Source: Pseudomonas sp. SST3
GTDB taxonomy: Bacteria; Pseudomonadota; Gammaproteobacteria; Pseudomonadales; Pseudomonadaceae
Length of the DNA stretch: 64,000 nt
Assembly (NCBI RefSeq): GCF_003325755.1
Contig: NZ_QORI02000008.1
Coordinates: 1-64,000, forward strand
Direction: 5' to 3'
Shown here: positions 52,830-63,151 of the stretch, one piece after another
Numbering within the stretch: the first letter of the stretch is position 1
Layout of the letters: each line of letters opens with the position of its first letter
Made by a program: the position numbers and the translations under genes
Notes under the pieces: generated by a model
What the model saw: the letters and a program-made list of their open reading frames with translations, nothing else
What the model was told of the DNA's origin: nothing
The model's database searches: none

Positions 52830-53168
52830 ATGTCCGAACGTAATCCCATTCCGCTGATCTTCACAGCCATCGGCAGCGTCATCGGTACCGTTGCGGTGCT
52901 GTCCTATTATGGCTACCTGCATGTTGCCAAGCCGCAGGACGCGCTTTTGTTGGCCGATTACACGATGCTCAAGACCGTTCCCGGAGAAGACTATCGCGTC
53001 TCGCTCAAACCCGCGCCGCAGGTAGCCGAATGCATTGATGGCGTACTGGTGCTTTTCGACACTGAGCAGAAAGGACTGACCGGTGTGCTGGTCGACAGCC
53101 GCAAGCGTGCGATTCGTTGCATGGGACAGAAGGTACCGACCGCTGAGGGGGCGACAAGCAAGCCCTGA
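52830..53168 (+). CDS. Small single-span membrane protein of unknown function
   Basis: The 112-residue protein has one membrane span near the N-terminus (LIFTAIGSVIGTVAVLSYYG) and then a small extra-cytoplasmic or periplasmic part with two cysteines (AECIDGVLVLFD and RCMGQK). No family is recognised. It stands alone, convergent with lptF. The ATG at 52830 has GCGAGCCC upstream, a weak ribosome site, but it begins exactly at the short hydrophilic start before the span. Confidence 0.65.
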   Translation: MSERNPIPLIFTAIGSVIGTVAVLSYYGYLHVAKPQDALLLADYTMLKTVPGEDYRVSLKPAPQVAECIDGVLVLFDTEQKGLTGVLVDSRKRAIRCMGQKVPTAEGATSKP

Positions 53169-53327
53169 CTGAGGACTCGCCTATCGCTTTGGCACGCCTG
53201 ACTGCCTCTCTTTAGTCATCCCCCCCACCCCACGAGACGGTGTGGAGGGTGACCATTTCATAGCCCGCCATGCGCGGTTTTTCGGCAGTTATCGATGCTA
53301 TCGCCGGTTTCCCGGCTAGGCATCGTT

Positions 53328-54131
53328 TCACTCCATGGAGGACCGTGGCGCGACGCGCTGATTGTCGTTGGAAATCGTCACCTCAACGCGACGGTTCATC
53401 GCCCGACCGGAGGTCGAATCGTTGCTCGCTACTGGATACTCTTCCCCGTAGCCAACCGTCTGGATGCGCTGTGGATCGACGCCGGCGTGGGTCAACGCGC
53501 GTCTGACGGACTCGGCGCGGCGTTCGGAGAGCTGCTGGTTATAGCTGTCCGAGCCGGTGCTGTCGGTATAACCTTCAACCACGACCTTACGCTCGGGATT
53601 CTCGTTGAGGAACTCGGCAAGTTTGTGCACGCCGCGCATGCCGCTTGGCTTGAGTTCCGCCTTGTTGAGGTCGAACAACACATCACCGAAGGTCACCAGC
53701 GTGCCGCGTTCGGTCTGCTTGGCTTGCAGATCCTGTTGCAACTGGCGGATCTCGTCCTGCTGGCGCTTGAGCTGCTGCTCGCGGGATTCAAGTCGGGCTT
53801 CGGCGCGTTTGGCTGAAGCCTTCTCGATTTCCTGCTCGGCGGTACGCAGGGCGATGGTCTGCTCAGCCAGCTCTATTCGGCGCTTGGCCAGATAGGCCAA
53901 CTGATCCACCTTTTCCTCGTCCGCGTCGTTCAGATATGCCTGGTTGGCTTTTTCCAGCATCTTGCCGGCGTCTTCGGTTTCCAGCGCGGCCAGGCGGCTG
54001 GAACGGGCGTCGGCCTGCAGTTGCGAATATTGCCCGCGTGCTTGCTCCAGGTTGTCGTTGGGCTGCGACGAACAAGCTGCCAGCCCGATGGTCATGGCCA
54101 GCGCGGTAGGGAGAGTCAGTAATTTATTCAT
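53328..54131 (-). CDS. lptF: OmpA-family outer-membrane lipoprotein LptF-like
   Basis: The 267-residue protein has a lipoprotein signal with the lipobox LAAC at residues 17-20. A DUF4398-like helical region with coiled coil (EKASAKRAEARLESREQQLK) follows, and a C-terminal OmpA peptidoglycan-binding domain (GYTDSTGSDSYNQQLSERRA with the diaminopimelate-binding Asp and Arg). It matches P. aeruginosa LptF, an outer-membrane-linked lipoprotein tied to stress survival. It follows a DUF4398 gene on the same strand, as in P. aeruginosa. The gap to the upstream gene is 50 bases. Confidence 0.88.
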   Translation of the reverse strand: MNKLLTLPTALAMTIGLAACSSQPNDNLEQARGQYSQLQADARSSRLAALETEDAGKMLEKANQAYLNDADEEKVDQLAYLAKRRIELAEQTIALRTAEQEIEKASAKRAEARLESREQQLKRQQDEIRQLQQDLQAKQTERGTLVTFGDVLFDLNKAELKPSGMRGVHKLAEFLNENPERKVVVEGYTDSTGSDSYNQQLSERRAESVRRALTHAGVDPQRIQTVGYGEEYPVASNDSTSGRAMNRRVEVTISNDNQRVAPRSSME

Positions 54132-54181
54132 AACGAATCATCCTGTATGGAAGGGAAGGCATTGAGAGTTGAACGGTGCGA

Positions 54182-54577
54182 TCACTGAATGCCGCGCATG
54201 CTTTCTTCGCGCAGTTCCTGGATCCCCCGGTTGGCGTCCTCTACGGCCTTCTGCGCCTTGGCTGCCTGGGCTTTGCGCTCGGCAACGCGTGCGTCCCACT
54301 CGGCCTGTTCGGCCAGCTTGCGGGCCTCATCGTAATTTTCCTTCTGCATGGCCAGTTCGGCCTGCTTCCATTTCTCCTGCGCGGTGCGCATTTCCACCGC
54401 GGCGTATTCGGTGCCGCCAGCACTGACAGCGCTACGCACCGCTGATTCGGTTACGGCGAACTGTTCATTCGGAGGATTGCCGGCACAACCAACCAGCAGC
54501 AGACCGCCCAGCGCGACGGCTGCCAGCTTGGGTAACTGAAAACGCGACAGGGGGCTTTCGATGGTGTTCATTTTCAT
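54182..54577 (-). CDS. DUF4398 lipoprotein
   Basis: A 131-residue lipoprotein with lipobox VGC at residues 29-31 and then an alpha-helical coiled coil with heavy Ala/Glu/Lys content (ELAMQKENYDEARKLAEQAE) of the DUF4398 family. It should be anchored to the outer membrane through its lipid. It is first in a two-gene operon with lptF and lies in the neighbourhood seen in P. aeruginosa. The ATG at 54577 fits the signal peptide; the longer frame upstream lacks similarity. The function is unknown. Confidence 0.85.
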   Translation of the reverse strand: MKMNTIESPLSRFQLPKLAAVALGGLLLVGCAGNPPNEQFAVTESAVRSAVSAGGTEYAAVEMRTAQEKWKQAELAMQKENYDEARKLAEQAEWDARVAERKAQAAKAQKAVEDANRGIQELREESMRGIQ

Positions 54578-54796
54578 GGCCAGTCTCCAATGGAGGATCG
54601 GGAAAACGGTACCCGCAAGGCTTGTGTCTGCCCTGACGGGCAGGACCGGCAATCCGGACGGGCATATTTTTGTGAGGGCATCGGGCCGCAATCGTTCCAG
54701 TGGGAAAGCAAACGAAACGCCTGGACACGGCTTTTTAGAGCCGCTGAGGAGGGCGAGGTGGCCGCTGCGGGGCACCTCGGATCGATGGTTGTCAGA

Positions 54797-55138
54797 TCAG
54801 GACTGTTCCGATTGCTCGGCAAGCAGGCGCTCGAGATGCTTGCGCGAAAGGGCAAGAAAACGCGGCGTCGGTCCGACGTCTTCGTAGACCGGATCGCCTT
54901 GCTCGTCGTTGGCAATCACCTTGGTGCCCCGCTGATACGGCAAGCTGGTTTCGATGGCCTCGAGCGCGGCGCCGACCAGTTCTCCCAGCAGCTCCTCTGT
55001 GCTGCGCTTGGGATACATCTCCGCCAGAGCAGCCAGCCGGGCGGCGCTTTCGACGTCCAATGGAATGTTGTACTGCCGGGTGCTCATCCGGCCGGTAGCG
55101 CTAGCTTCCCATTCGCGGACCAGTTCTGAGATTTTCAT
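54797..55138 (-). CDS. Conserved hypothetical protein next to ppc
   Basis: The 113-residue protein starts [16 protein letters not shown] and contains [20 protein letters not shown] and a C-terminal helical part ending in LERLLAEQ. A pattern of short helices and the phrase [19 protein letters not shown] suggest a small helical bundle, perhaps a ribbon-helix-helix-like fold, but no family is certain. The homologue occurs beside ppc in pseudomonads. It is divergent from ppc, with about 200 bases between them holding both promoters. Confidence 0.75.
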   Translation of the reverse strand: MKISELVREWEASATGRMSTRQYNIPLDVESAARLAALAEMYPKRSTEELLGELVGAALEAIETSLPYQRGTKVIANDEQGDPVYEDVGPTPRFLALSRKHLERLLAEQSEQS

Positions 55139-55338
55139 GTAGCTCCATCCTTAGCCCGCCGTGGCGAGCAATAGTGGCGTGTAAGGCGAGCGGCCGTCGG
55201 ACAGACTTTTCTTGCCATGCCTTGTCTTCGACGAACACGCTGGGCACTCTGTTTGGAGGGCTCTTGAAGCGTAGCCGTTCAGCATCGGTTGCATATCGGT
55301 TGTGCGCCTTAAATAGCGCGGCCTGGGGAGACACGAAC

Positions 55339-57974
55339 ATGGCGAAGATCGACGCGCGACTGCGCGAGAACGTTCACCTGCTTGGCGAACTGCTGGGCAA
55401 CACCATCCGTGAACAGCACGGCGATGCCTTCTTCGACAAGATCGAACGCATTCGCAAGGGCGCAAAGAGCGCGCGCCGTGGGTCGGCCGACGGGGCCAGG
55501 CTGTTGCAGGAGACCCTTGATGGGTTGGCTGATGACGAGCTGCTGCCGATGACCCGTGCTTTCAACCAATTCCTCAATCTGGCCAACATCGCCGAGCAGT
55601 ATCACCAGGTGCGTCGCCGCCGGCCCGGCGAGCCGGCTCCGTTCGAATCCGGCGTGCTGAGTGGGCTGCTCGAGCGGCTAAAGGGGGAGGGCTTTGGCCA
55701 GGAATTCCTGGCCCGGCAAGTAGGTCGTCTGGAGATCGAACTGGTGCTGACGGCGCACCCGACCGAAGTGTCGCGGCGTACCCTGATCCAGAAATACGAC
55801 GCTATCGCCGCTCAGCTGGCGGCACGCGATCACACCGATCTCGGTGCGGCGGAGCTGGCCGGGATCGAACTGCGCTTGCAACGCCTGATCGCCGAGGCTT
55901 GGCACACCGAGGAAATCCGTCGCAGCCGGCCGACGCCGGTGGAAGAGGCGAAGTGGGGGTTCGCTGTCATCGAGAACTCGCTATGGCAGGCGCTGCCGAA
56001 TGTGCTGCGCCAGACCGATCAGGCACTCAAGCGCAGCACCGCCCTGCACTTGCCGCTGGACGCGGCGCCAATCCGCTTTGCATCCTGGATGGGCGGCGAT
56101 CGCGACGGTAATCCCAACGTGACGGCGAAGGTGACCCGCGAAGTGTTGCTACTGGCACGCTGGGTAGCGGCTGATTTGTTTCTGCGTGACATCGAAGGGC
56201 TGATTACCGCGCTGTCGATGCAAACCGCCAGCGAAGAACTGCTGCGCCACAGCGGTGAGTCAGCCGAACCTTACCGGGCGTTGCTCAAGGGCCTCCGTGA
56301 GCGCCTGCAGGCCACGCGCGACTGGGCCAGCGCCGCGGTCGAGCACGACCACCCGGCGCCACTGGCGGTGCTGCAGGACAACCGTGAGCTACGCGAACCG
56401 CTGGAACTCTGCTACCACTCGCTGCATGCTTGCGGCATGGGCGTCATCGCCGACGGCATCTTGCTCGACACGTTGCGCCGGGTTGCGGCGTTCGGTCTGT
56501 TTCTCGTACGCCTCGATATTCGTCAGGATTCGGCTCGGCATGTCGCGGCCTTGGCGGAGATCACCGATTACCTAGGGGTTGGTCACTATGATCAGTGGGA
56601 CGAGCAGCAACGCCTGGAATTTCTCCAGCGCGAGCTGAACAACCGCCGCCCGCTTTTGCCCCCGCACTTTCAACCATCGGCCGAAACCGCCGAAGTGCTG
56701 GCGACCTGCCGCGTGGTGGCGCAGGCACCGGGTGCATCGCTTGGCTCGTATGTCATCTCCATGGCTCGGGGCGCCTCGGACGTGCTGGCAGTTCAGCTGC
56801 TGCTGAAGGAGGCCGGTCTGCAACGACCGATGCGCGTCGTGCCGCTGTTCGAGACCCTTGACGACCTGAACAACGCCGGCCCCAGCATCGATCAGTTGCT
56901 GGGGTTGCCCGGCTATCGCCAGCGCCTGCATGGCCCGCAGGAAGTTATGATCGGCTATTCGGATTCGGCCAAGGATGCCGGCACTACGGCAGCCGCCTGG
57001 GCGCAGTACCGCGCGCAGGAAAGCCTCGTCGAGATCTGCCGCGCGCACCAGGTCGAACTGCTTTTGTTCCATGGTCGTGGCGGCACAGTCGGTCGGGGCG
57101 GCGGTCCGGCCCATGCGGCGATCCTTTCGCAACCACCCGGCTCGGTGACGGGGCGCTTCCGTACCACTGAACAGGGCGAAATGATTCGCTTCAAGTTTGG
57201 GCTGCCCGATATCGCCGAGCAGAACCTCAGCCTGTATCTGGCCGCGGTACTGGAAGCGACCCTGCTGCCGCCGCCAATGCCTGAGCCGGACTGGCGCGAG
57301 ACCATGGAACAGCTGGCCGCTGAAGGCGTCAAGGCATACCGCAGTGTGGTGCGCGAACATCCGCAGTTCGTCGAATACTTTCGCCAGGCCACGCCCGAGC
57401 AGGAGCTCGGACGCCTGCCGTTGGGCAGTCGGCCGTCGAAGCGCCGCGAGGTGGCGTCGAAAGTCTGCGGGCGATCCCCTGGATATTCGCCTGGACCCAG
57501 ACACGGCTGATGCTGCCCGCCTGGCTGGGCTGGGAGCGGGCGCTACAGACTGCGCTGGACCGCGGCGAGGGCGATCGCCTACAGCAGATGCGCCAGCGCT
57601 GGCCATTCTTCAGCACCCGCATCGATATGCTCGAAATGGTGCTGGCCAAGGCCGATGCCGAGATTGCCAGTCGCTACGACGAGCGCCTGGTCACCGCACA
57701 ACTGCAGCCGCTGGGTCGCGATTTGCGTGACCGATTGTCGCAGGCAGTGGCGGCGGTGCTCGGGCTGACCGGTCAACCGGAGCTCCTCGCGCACAGTCCT
57801 GAAACGCTCGAGGCATTCAGCCTGCGCAATACCTATCTCGACCCTCTGCACCTGATGCAGACTGAGTTGCTGGCCCGTTCACGGCAGCAGCCGGATCCCG
57901 CCGAAAGCCCTCTGGAACAGGCGCTGCTGGTCAGTGTTGCGGGTATCGCGGCGGGGCTGCGCAATACCGGTTGA
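55339..57974 (+). pseudogene. ppc: Phosphoenolpyruvate carboxylase, frameshifted near the C-terminus
   Basis: The enzyme fixes bicarbonate on phosphoenolpyruvate to make oxaloacetate, refilling the TCA cycle. Conserved sites are present: [13 protein letters not shown] (catalytic His near residue 140), MGGDRDGNP near 253 and [16 protein letters not shown] near 578. After [14 protein letters not shown] the frame fails at 57450; adding one G (GAGGG instead of GAGG) restores [17 protein letters not shown] and the native C-terminus [10 protein letters not shown]...GLRNTG. The total is then 878 residues, the usual Pseudomonas length. The gene is probably intact in the organism; a real break would remove an important anaplerotic route. 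The start ATG at 55339 follows GGGGAG. Confidence 0.92.
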
Positions 57975-58223
57975 GGCCGAGCGAAAGCCGTCACGTTGCG
58001 CCAGGTAGACGTCATTACGGCTGTCTGGCGGCATTTTCCTGTCTCGGCGTGCGGCTGCAGGCCGGTCAAACGCAGGCCAAGGGAGCCGCTTGTCTGCATT
58101 CTGTGCGCTGTGTATCGTGTTCAACCTTTTGTCGCATGGCGGCAAACCAGAATTTTTGATTCGCCAGAGGTGGGGTTGCAGACAATCCTGGCGGCATCCC
58201 TTTGCAAACTTGAGGACTCATCC

Positions 58224-58871
58224 ATGCGCGTAATTCTGCTGGGAGCGCCCGGTGCCGGGAAAGGCACACAGGCTCGCTTCATTACCGAGAAGTTCGCCAT
58301 TCCGCAAATTTCCACTGGCGACATGTTGCGTGCAGCGGTCAAGGCCGGCTCGCCGCTGGGCCTGCAGGTCAAGGACGTCATGGATAGCGGTGGTCTGGTT
58401 TCCGATGAAATCATCATCGCGCTGATCCAGGAGCGGCTCCAGCAGGCCGATTGCTCCAATGGTTTCCTTTTCGATGGCTTCCCTCGCACCATTCCCCAAG
58501 CCGAAGCGCTGCGTGATGCCGGCGTAAAGCTGGACCACGTGCTGGAAATCGCTGTAGACGACGAGGAAATCGTCGGTCGTCTGTCCGGCCGCCGTGTGCA
58601 TCCGGCTTCCGGTCGCGTCTACCACACCGAACACAACCCGCCGAAGGTTGCCGGGGTCGACGATCTCACCGGCGAGGAACTGATTCAGCGCAAGGATGAC
58701 CTGGAAGAAACCGTTCGCCATCGTCTGGCCGTCTACCACTCGCAGACCAAGCCGCTGGTAGCCTTCTACCAGAACCTCGAAGCGACTGAGGGCACGCCCA
58801 AGTGCAGCCGCGTCGAAGGCGTCGGTTCGGTAGAAGACATCACAGCGAAGGTGATGGCTACGCTCAGCTGA
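58224..58871 (+). CDS. adk: Adenylate kinase
   Basis: A 215-residue cytoplasmic enzyme that balances AMP, ADP and ATP. The P-loop GAPGAGKGT is at residues 7-15, the AMP-site DGFPRT near 84, and a long LID domain ([20 protein letters not shown] in part) is present. Without the zinc cysteines it is the typical Gram-negative long form. GAGGA precedes the ATG at 58224. A terminator follows. It lies downstream of ppc and upstream of tsaB, as in P. aeruginosa. Confidence 0.97.
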   Translation: MRVILLGAPGAGKGTQARFITEKFAIPQISTGDMLRAAVKAGSPLGLQVKDVMDSGGLVSDEIIIALIQERLQQADCSNGFLFDGFPRTIPQAEALRDAGVKLDHVLEIAVDDEEIVGRLSGRRVHPASGRVYHTEHNPPKVAGVDDLTGEELIQRKDDLEETVRHRLAVYHSQTKPLVAFYQNLEATEGTPKCSRVEGVGSVEDITAKVMATLS

Positions 58872-58892
58872 TCTACCCCGATACACGGAAAC

Positions 58893-58912
58893 GGCCCGCT
58901 TGCGGGCGTTTT
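58893..58912 (+). terminator. Rho-independent terminator of adk
   Basis: GCCCGC and GCGGGC-type arms pair around TT and run into GTTTT, 22 bases after the adk stop. Confidence 0.85.
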
Positions 58913-58946
58913 CGTTTTCCGTTTTCGTTTTCGTTTTCGTTTTCGG
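58908..58946. repeat. Tandem GTTTTC repeat array
   Basis: The six-base unit GTTTTC is repeated about six times, with one unit extended by a C. It directly follows the adk terminator and precedes tsaB. The unit may drive slippage and thus copy-number variation. Confidence 0.88.
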
Positions 58947-59041
58947 GTTTCGGCCGTCGGCGGAAGGGCAGTCCATAGCTGATCGTGCACGCGCGCAGCT
59001 GCTACAATCGCCGCCCCTTTTTCCACTGACCGGAATCGCCG

Positions 59042-59719
59042 ATGACCACGCTGCTGGCCCTGGACACCGCCACTGAAGGCTGCTCGGTCGCGTTGCTGCA
59101 CGACGGCCGCGTGCTGAGCCACTACGAGGTGATCCCGCGGCTGCATGCGCAACGGCTGCTGCCGATGATCCAAACGCTCTTGGCCGAGGCGGGCATTGCC
59201 CTGTCGGCGGTCGATGCGCTGGCGTTCGGTCGTGGACCCGGTGCGTTCACCGGCGTGCGTATCGCCGTTGGTGTGGTACAGGGCCTGGCATTTGCGCTGG
59301 AACGTCCGGTGCTGCCAGTCTCGACCTTGGCGACCATCGCCCAGCGGGCACACCGCGAGCACGCTGCGGAGCAGGTGGCGGTCGCTATCGACGCGCGCAT
59401 GGATGAGGTCTATTGGGGTTGCTATCGTGTACGTGAGGGCGAGATGCAGCTGGCTGGCATCGAAACCGTTCTGCCGCCGGAACAGGTCAGCCTGCCGCGC
59501 GACGCCTCGGAGAACTGGTTTGCTGCCGGCACGGGCTGGCGCTACGGCGAGCGTCTAGCGGTACAGCCAGCCGCGGTGGACGCCACGCTGCTGCCGCATG
59601 CCGAAGACCTGTTGCGGCTGGCGACTTATGGCTGGCAACGCGGGGAGGCGGTGGAGGCCGATCAGGCCCAGCCGATCTACTTGCGTGACAACGTCGCCAC
59701 GCCGAAGGCCCCTCGGTGA
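59042..59719 (+). CDS. tsaB: tRNA threonylcarbamoyladenosine biosynthesis protein TsaB
   Basis: The 225-residue protein is the pseudo-enzyme of the TsaBDE complex that adds threonylcarbamoyl to A37 of ANN-reading tRNAs. The ASKHA fold begins LLALDTATEGCSVALLHDGR, with HAQRLLPMI and GRGPGAFTGVRI that bind partner TsaD. The length is normal. The ATG at 59042 has AATCGCCG before it, so the ribosome site is weak. It follows the adk terminator and the GTTTTC repeat. Confidence 0.93.
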   Translation: MTTLLALDTATEGCSVALLHDGRVLSHYEVIPRLHAQRLLPMIQTLLAEAGIALSAVDALAFGRGPGAFTGVRIAVGVVQGLAFALERPVLPVSTLATIAQRAHREHAAEQVAVAIDARMDEVYWGCYRVREGEMQLAGIETVLPPEQVSLPRDASENWFAAGTGWRYGERLAVQPAAVDATLLPHAEDLLRLATYGWQRGEAVEADQAQPIYLRDNVATPKAPR

Positions 59720-59777
59720 CAAGCGGCATTGCCAATTACCGGGCGGCTCGCTAGAGTCGGCCAACTTGAACAGGTGA

Positions 59778-60140
59778 ATGATGCGCCTCAACGGTCTCGC
59801 CCCCTCAGCCTATCCCATCGAACGTCCTGCCCCGCGTGGCGGTGCGCCGGTACCCTATCGGGAAAGTGAAAGGGCGGCAGAGCAGGCGCGCGAGTCGATC
59901 GCCACCCCATCGAGCCAGGTCGACTCCACCTACGAACACCTCTCCCACCGCAACCGTAGCGAATCCATCGATTACGCCTCGGCGATGTCCGGTGATTTCA
60001 TGCCGGCGCGCTTCGAAGCCATGATGGAGCGACCATTGAACAGCCGTGCGGCGCAAGCGCTGCAAAGCTATGGCACCACCGCCAGCTTCAGTGCCGATCT
60101 CGATGCACACGAGGTGCTTGGTCTGGATCTCTACGCCTGA
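59778..60140 (+). CDS. Hypothetical protein between tsaB and the DUF72 gene
   Basis: The 120-residue protein has a proline-rich, charged start (PSAYPIERPAPRGGAPVPYR) and a helical, Ser/Ala-rich remainder ending EVLGLDLYA. No membrane segment or known motif is seen. Two ATG codons (59778, 59781) follow CAGGTGA. The neighbour DUF72 gene starts 17 bases after its stop, so it is probably co-transcribed with it. Unknown function. Confidence 0.7.
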   Translation: MMRLNGLAPSAYPIERPAPRGGAPVPYRESERAAEQARESIATPSSQVDSTYEHLSHRNRSESIDYASAMSGDFMPARFEAMMERPLNSRAAQALQSYGTTASFSADLDAHEVLGLDLYA

Positions 60141-60157
60141 GGCGTGGCGAACCGCGC

Positions 60158-61039
60158 TTGAGTCTTCCCTATTTCCTCGGTTGTCCCTCCTGGAACGACG
60201 CCGCGTGGCGCGGGTCGCTCTATTCGCCAGGATTACCGGCGACCGAGTATCTGGTGCGCTATTGCTCGGTCTTCAATACCGTGGAGGGTAACACCACGCT
60301 TTATGCCTGGCCGTCGGAGCAGAAGATCGAGCGCTGGGCGGCGTTGATGCCGGACGGATTCCGCTTCTGCGCCAAGCTGCCGCGCGAGATCAGTCAGGCA
60401 TCGGATCTTCGTGACGTCCTGGACCTGGTGCTGTCGTTTCGTTCGTTGCTGGCGCCGCTGGGGCGACGGGTCAGTCCGTTCTGGCTGCAGCTGCCCGCTA
60501 CCTTTGGTCCGGCTCGCCTCGCTGAGCTGGTGCAGCTGATCGATACGCTGGACCGGCCGCTGGCGGTTGAAGTGCGCCATACCGCGTTTTTCGCCAAGGG
60601 CGAGGAGGAGCGGGCGCTGAATCGATTGCTGCGCGAGCGAGGCGTGGAGCGCATCTGCATGGATACCCGTGCGCTGTTCAGCTGCCAGTCGCGCAATCCG
60701 GCGGTACTGCATGCCCAGAGCAAGAAGCCGCGGCTGCCGGTGCGGCCAGCGGCGTTCAGCGACGCTCCACAGCTGCGTTTCGTCGGGCATCCCGAGCTGG
60801 AGGCGAACGATCGTTTTCTTGCGCCCTGGCTGGACAAGGTGGCGGCCTGGATCGAATCGGGCAAGCGCCCGCATGTCTACCTGCATACGCCGGACAATCG
60901 GCTGGCGCCCGATCTGGCCATGCGTTTTCATGAGCAGCTCGGTGAGCGCCTGCCAGGCTTGCCGCCGCTGCCGGTAACGGCCATGCAAAGCGAGTCGCAG
61001 CTGTCTCTGCTGGATATCGCTGACCTGACAGGCCGATAG
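60158..61039 (+). CDS. DUF72 family protein (TIM-barrel, YecE-like)
   Basis: The 293-residue protein is of the DUF72/YecE type with a TIM-barrel-like fold. Typical parts are FLGCPSWNDAAWRGSLYSPG at the start, YLVRYCSVFNTVEGNTTLYA, GFRFCAKLPREISQ and RPLAVEVRHTAFFA. The enzymatic role of the family is unknown. It would begin with a TTG at 60158, since no ATG or GTG gives the family N-terminus; a TTG start is uncommon. It follows the hypothetical gene closely. Confidence 0.85.
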   Translation: MSLPYFLGCPSWNDAAWRGSLYSPGLPATEYLVRYCSVFNTVEGNTTLYAWPSEQKIERWAALMPDGFRFCAKLPREISQASDLRDVLDLVLSFRSLLAPLGRRVSPFWLQLPATFGPARLAELVQLIDTLDRPLAVEVRHTAFFAKGEEERALNRLLRERGVERICMDTRALFSCQSRNPAVLHAQSKKPRLPVRPAAFSDAPQLRFVGHPELEANDRFLAPWLDKVAAWIESGKRPHVYLHTPDNRLAPDLAMRFHEQLGERLPGLPPLPVTAMQSESQLSLLDIADLTGR

Positions 61040-61083
61040 CGGACGCACTGCAACCTTGAAGCGCCAGCGTTGCCGAAAGCGGT

Positions 61084-61776
61084 ATGACTTTCGGCCGTTT
61101 CTTCCTGTTGCTACTGCTCGCATTGGGCGGGTTCGTCTACGCGGTATGGCGCGGTCACGTCGACATCCCGCCGAAATGGAACCCCTGGGCCCCGCTGGAT
61201 ATCCGCGAGGCGCCGAACCTGCTCACGTCCTTCAAGTTACAGCGCTTGCAGGACGACCGCGCGCTGTGCGAGCAGGCGTTGACGACTTCGGATCTGGACT
61301 ATGTGGCCGTGCCAGACAGCACGCCGCAACCCGGCTGTCCGGTCGAGAATGCCGTGCGCGTCACCGGCTCGGCAGTGCGCTTCAACGGCGCGTTTCTGGC
61401 GACCTGTCCGTTGGCCGCCGCTTATGCCTTGTTCGAGCGGCATGGTCTGCAACCTGCGGCGCAGGAAGTATTCGGTCAGCCGGTGGCGCGCGTCGATCAC
61501 TTTGGCAGCTTTGCCTGCCGTAACATCGCGCGCAGCAACAGGCGCAGCCAGCATGCCTCGGCCAATGCGCTGGATCTGGCCGGGTTTCGTCTGCAGGACG
61601 GCATGCGCATCACCGTCGCGCGCGACTGGAAGGGTGATGATGACAAGGCGCGCTTTCTTCGCCAGGTCAAGGCGGCGGCCTGCGATGCGTTCAAGATCAC
61701 CCTGAGCCCCGAGTACAACGCCGCCCATCATGACCATTTCCATGTCGACATGGGCGGTTTCGGCATGTGCCGCTGA
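61084..61776 (+). CDS. Extensin-like family protein
   Basis: The 230-residue protein has an N-terminal membrane anchor ([19 protein letters not shown]) and a C-terminal extensin-like domain. Conserved motifs are [14 protein letters not shown], and the metal-site-like [10 protein letters not shown] at the end; six cysteines are present. It resembles a D-Ala-D-Ala carboxypeptidase/MepA fold and may act on peptidoglycan in the periplasm. Its stop is 55 bases before the rsmJ start. The exact function is unknown. Confidence 0.85.
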   Translation: MTFGRFFLLLLLALGGFVYAVWRGHVDIPPKWNPWAPLDIREAPNLLTSFKLQRLQDDRALCEQALTTSDLDYVAVPDSTPQPGCPVENAVRVTGSAVRFNGAFLATCPLAAAYALFERHGLQPAAQEVFGQPVARVDHFGSFACRNIARSNRRSQHASANALDLAGFRLQDGMRITVARDWKGDDDKARFLRQVKAAACDAFKITLSPEYNAAHHDHFHVDMGGFGMCR

Positions 61777-61831
61777 GGCATGCCGGCCTCGCCTCTGGCA
61801 GAATGCGGCGTTTTCCGCTCGCGAGCTCCGT

Positions 61832-62608
61832 ATGACTGCCTCATCTCCGCTGGTCCGTGTCGAAGCCCTTGCTCCTCGGTTCGCCGATGTGGCGCGCACC
61901 TGGGCGACGCGATTGGGCTTGCCGCTGCAGGCGGACGAGGCGGAGTTCGCCCTGCAACTGGGTGAAAACGGGCTGCAGTTGCAACTGCTCGGTCCGCAGG
62001 CGCCAGGGCCGGTACGGGTGGATTTCGTGGAAGGCGGTGCCGCGCATCGTCGACAGTTCGGCGGTGGCAGTGGGCAGATGATTGCCAAGGCGGTGGGTCT
62101 CCAGCCTGGCATTCGTCCCCGCGTGCTGGACGCCACCGCCGGGCTTGGTCGCGATGCCTTCGTGCTGGCGACGCTTGGCTGCGAGATGGTCTTGTTCGAG
62201 CGTCAGCCGCTGATCGCCGCGCTGTTGGAGGACGGGCTGGGGCGGGGTCGCGAAGACGCCGATGTGCGGCCTATTGTCGAACGCATGTGCCTGCTGCAGG
62301 GTAATGCCATCGAGCTGATGGAGCACTGGCAGGGCGATCCACCACAGGTCATTTATCTCGATCCGATGTTTCCGCACCGTGAAAAGAGTGCGCTGGTCAA
62401 AAAGGAGATGCGCCTGTTTCGACCTTTCGTCGGGGACGACCTGGACGCAGGCAGCCTGCTCGAACAGGCGTTGGCGCTGGCCAGTCACCGCGTGGTGGTG
62501 AAGCGGCCGCGCAAGGCACCCGCCATTGAGGGCCTCAAGCCGGGCTACAGCCTGGAGGGCAAATCCAGCCGTTACGACATTTATCCGAAGAAGAAATTGT
62601 CCGGTTGA
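61832..62608 (+). CDS. rsmJ: 16S rRNA (guanine1516-N2)-methyltransferase RsmJ
   Basis: The 258-residue protein is a class I methyltransferase. It has the SAM-binding [15 protein letters not shown] near residue 105 and the RsmJ motif [16 protein letters not shown] near 177. RsmJ methylates G1516 of 16S rRNA. The ATG at 61832 fits family length; an earlier in-frame ATG lies inside the extensin-like gene. It is in the same order as in P. aeruginosa. Confidence 0.92.
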   Translation: MTASSPLVRVEALAPRFADVARTWATRLGLPLQADEAEFALQLGENGLQLQLLGPQAPGPVRVDFVEGGAAHRRQFGGGSGQMIAKAVGLQPGIRPRVLDATAGLGRDAFVLATLGCEMVLFERQPLIAALLEDGLGRGREDADVRPIVERMCLLQGNAIELMEHWQGDPPQVIYLDPMFPHREKSALVKKEMRLFRPFVGDDLDAGSLLEQALALASHRVVVKRPRKAPAIEGLKPGYSLEGKSSRYDIYPKKKLSG

Positions 62609-62731
62609 TCGTCTGCACCTGAAGCCGTGCCGTTGCGTTGGCCTTGCTTAATCTCGCCAACAGTGGCATTCCTAGCTCAGGCCGTTTGTGGCTGAACGGT
62701 GGTTACCTAGGTCGCGTAGAAGGAAGAGCAT

Positions 62732-63151
62732 ATGCAGATCCAAGTACACAGTGATAACCACATCGAAGGAAGCGCCCGTCTCGTAGACTGGGTTAGCGGA
62801 AATGTTGCCGACAAGCTGGATCGCTTCGACGACGAAGTCACCCGTGTCGTGGTGCACCTGAACGACGAGAACGGCGTCAAGGCCGGCGCTCAAGACAAAC
62901 GATGCCAGATCGAGGCTCGGCCCAAAGGCCAGCAACCGGTCTCCGTGACGCACAAGGCGGCGTCTGTGGAGCTGGCCGTAGATGGCGCCATCGACAAGCT
63001 CAACAACGCCCTCAAGCATCAGTTCGGCAAGCTGCGCAGCAAGCGTGCCTCGGCGCCGACGCCTATCGAAGGCGATATTCTGGAAGTGGAAGACCGGGAT
63101 GCACTGCTGGAGGCAGATTTCCTGGCTGACGAGCAGCTGCGTACCTCCTGA
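62732..63151 (+). CDS. HPF/RaiA-type ribosome-associated factor
   Basis: A 139-residue protein of the ribosome hibernation family. The N-terminal domain (IQVHSDNHIEGSARLVDWVS) and the middle ARPKGQQPVSVTHKAASVEL are typical of RaiA/HPF, which bind the 30S A and P sites in stationary phase. The C-terminal tail is acidic (DILEVEDRDALLEADFL) and unlike the long-form dimerisation domain, so it may be a RaiA-like short form. It is not the rpoN-linked hpf. AAGGAAGAG precedes its ATG. Confidence 0.85.
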   Translation: MQIQVHSDNHIEGSARLVDWVSGNVADKLDRFDDEVTRVVVHLNDENGVKAGAQDKRCQIEARPKGQQPVSVTHKAASVELAVDGAIDKLNNALKHQFGKLRSKRASAPTPIEGDILEVEDRDALLEADFLADEQLRTS

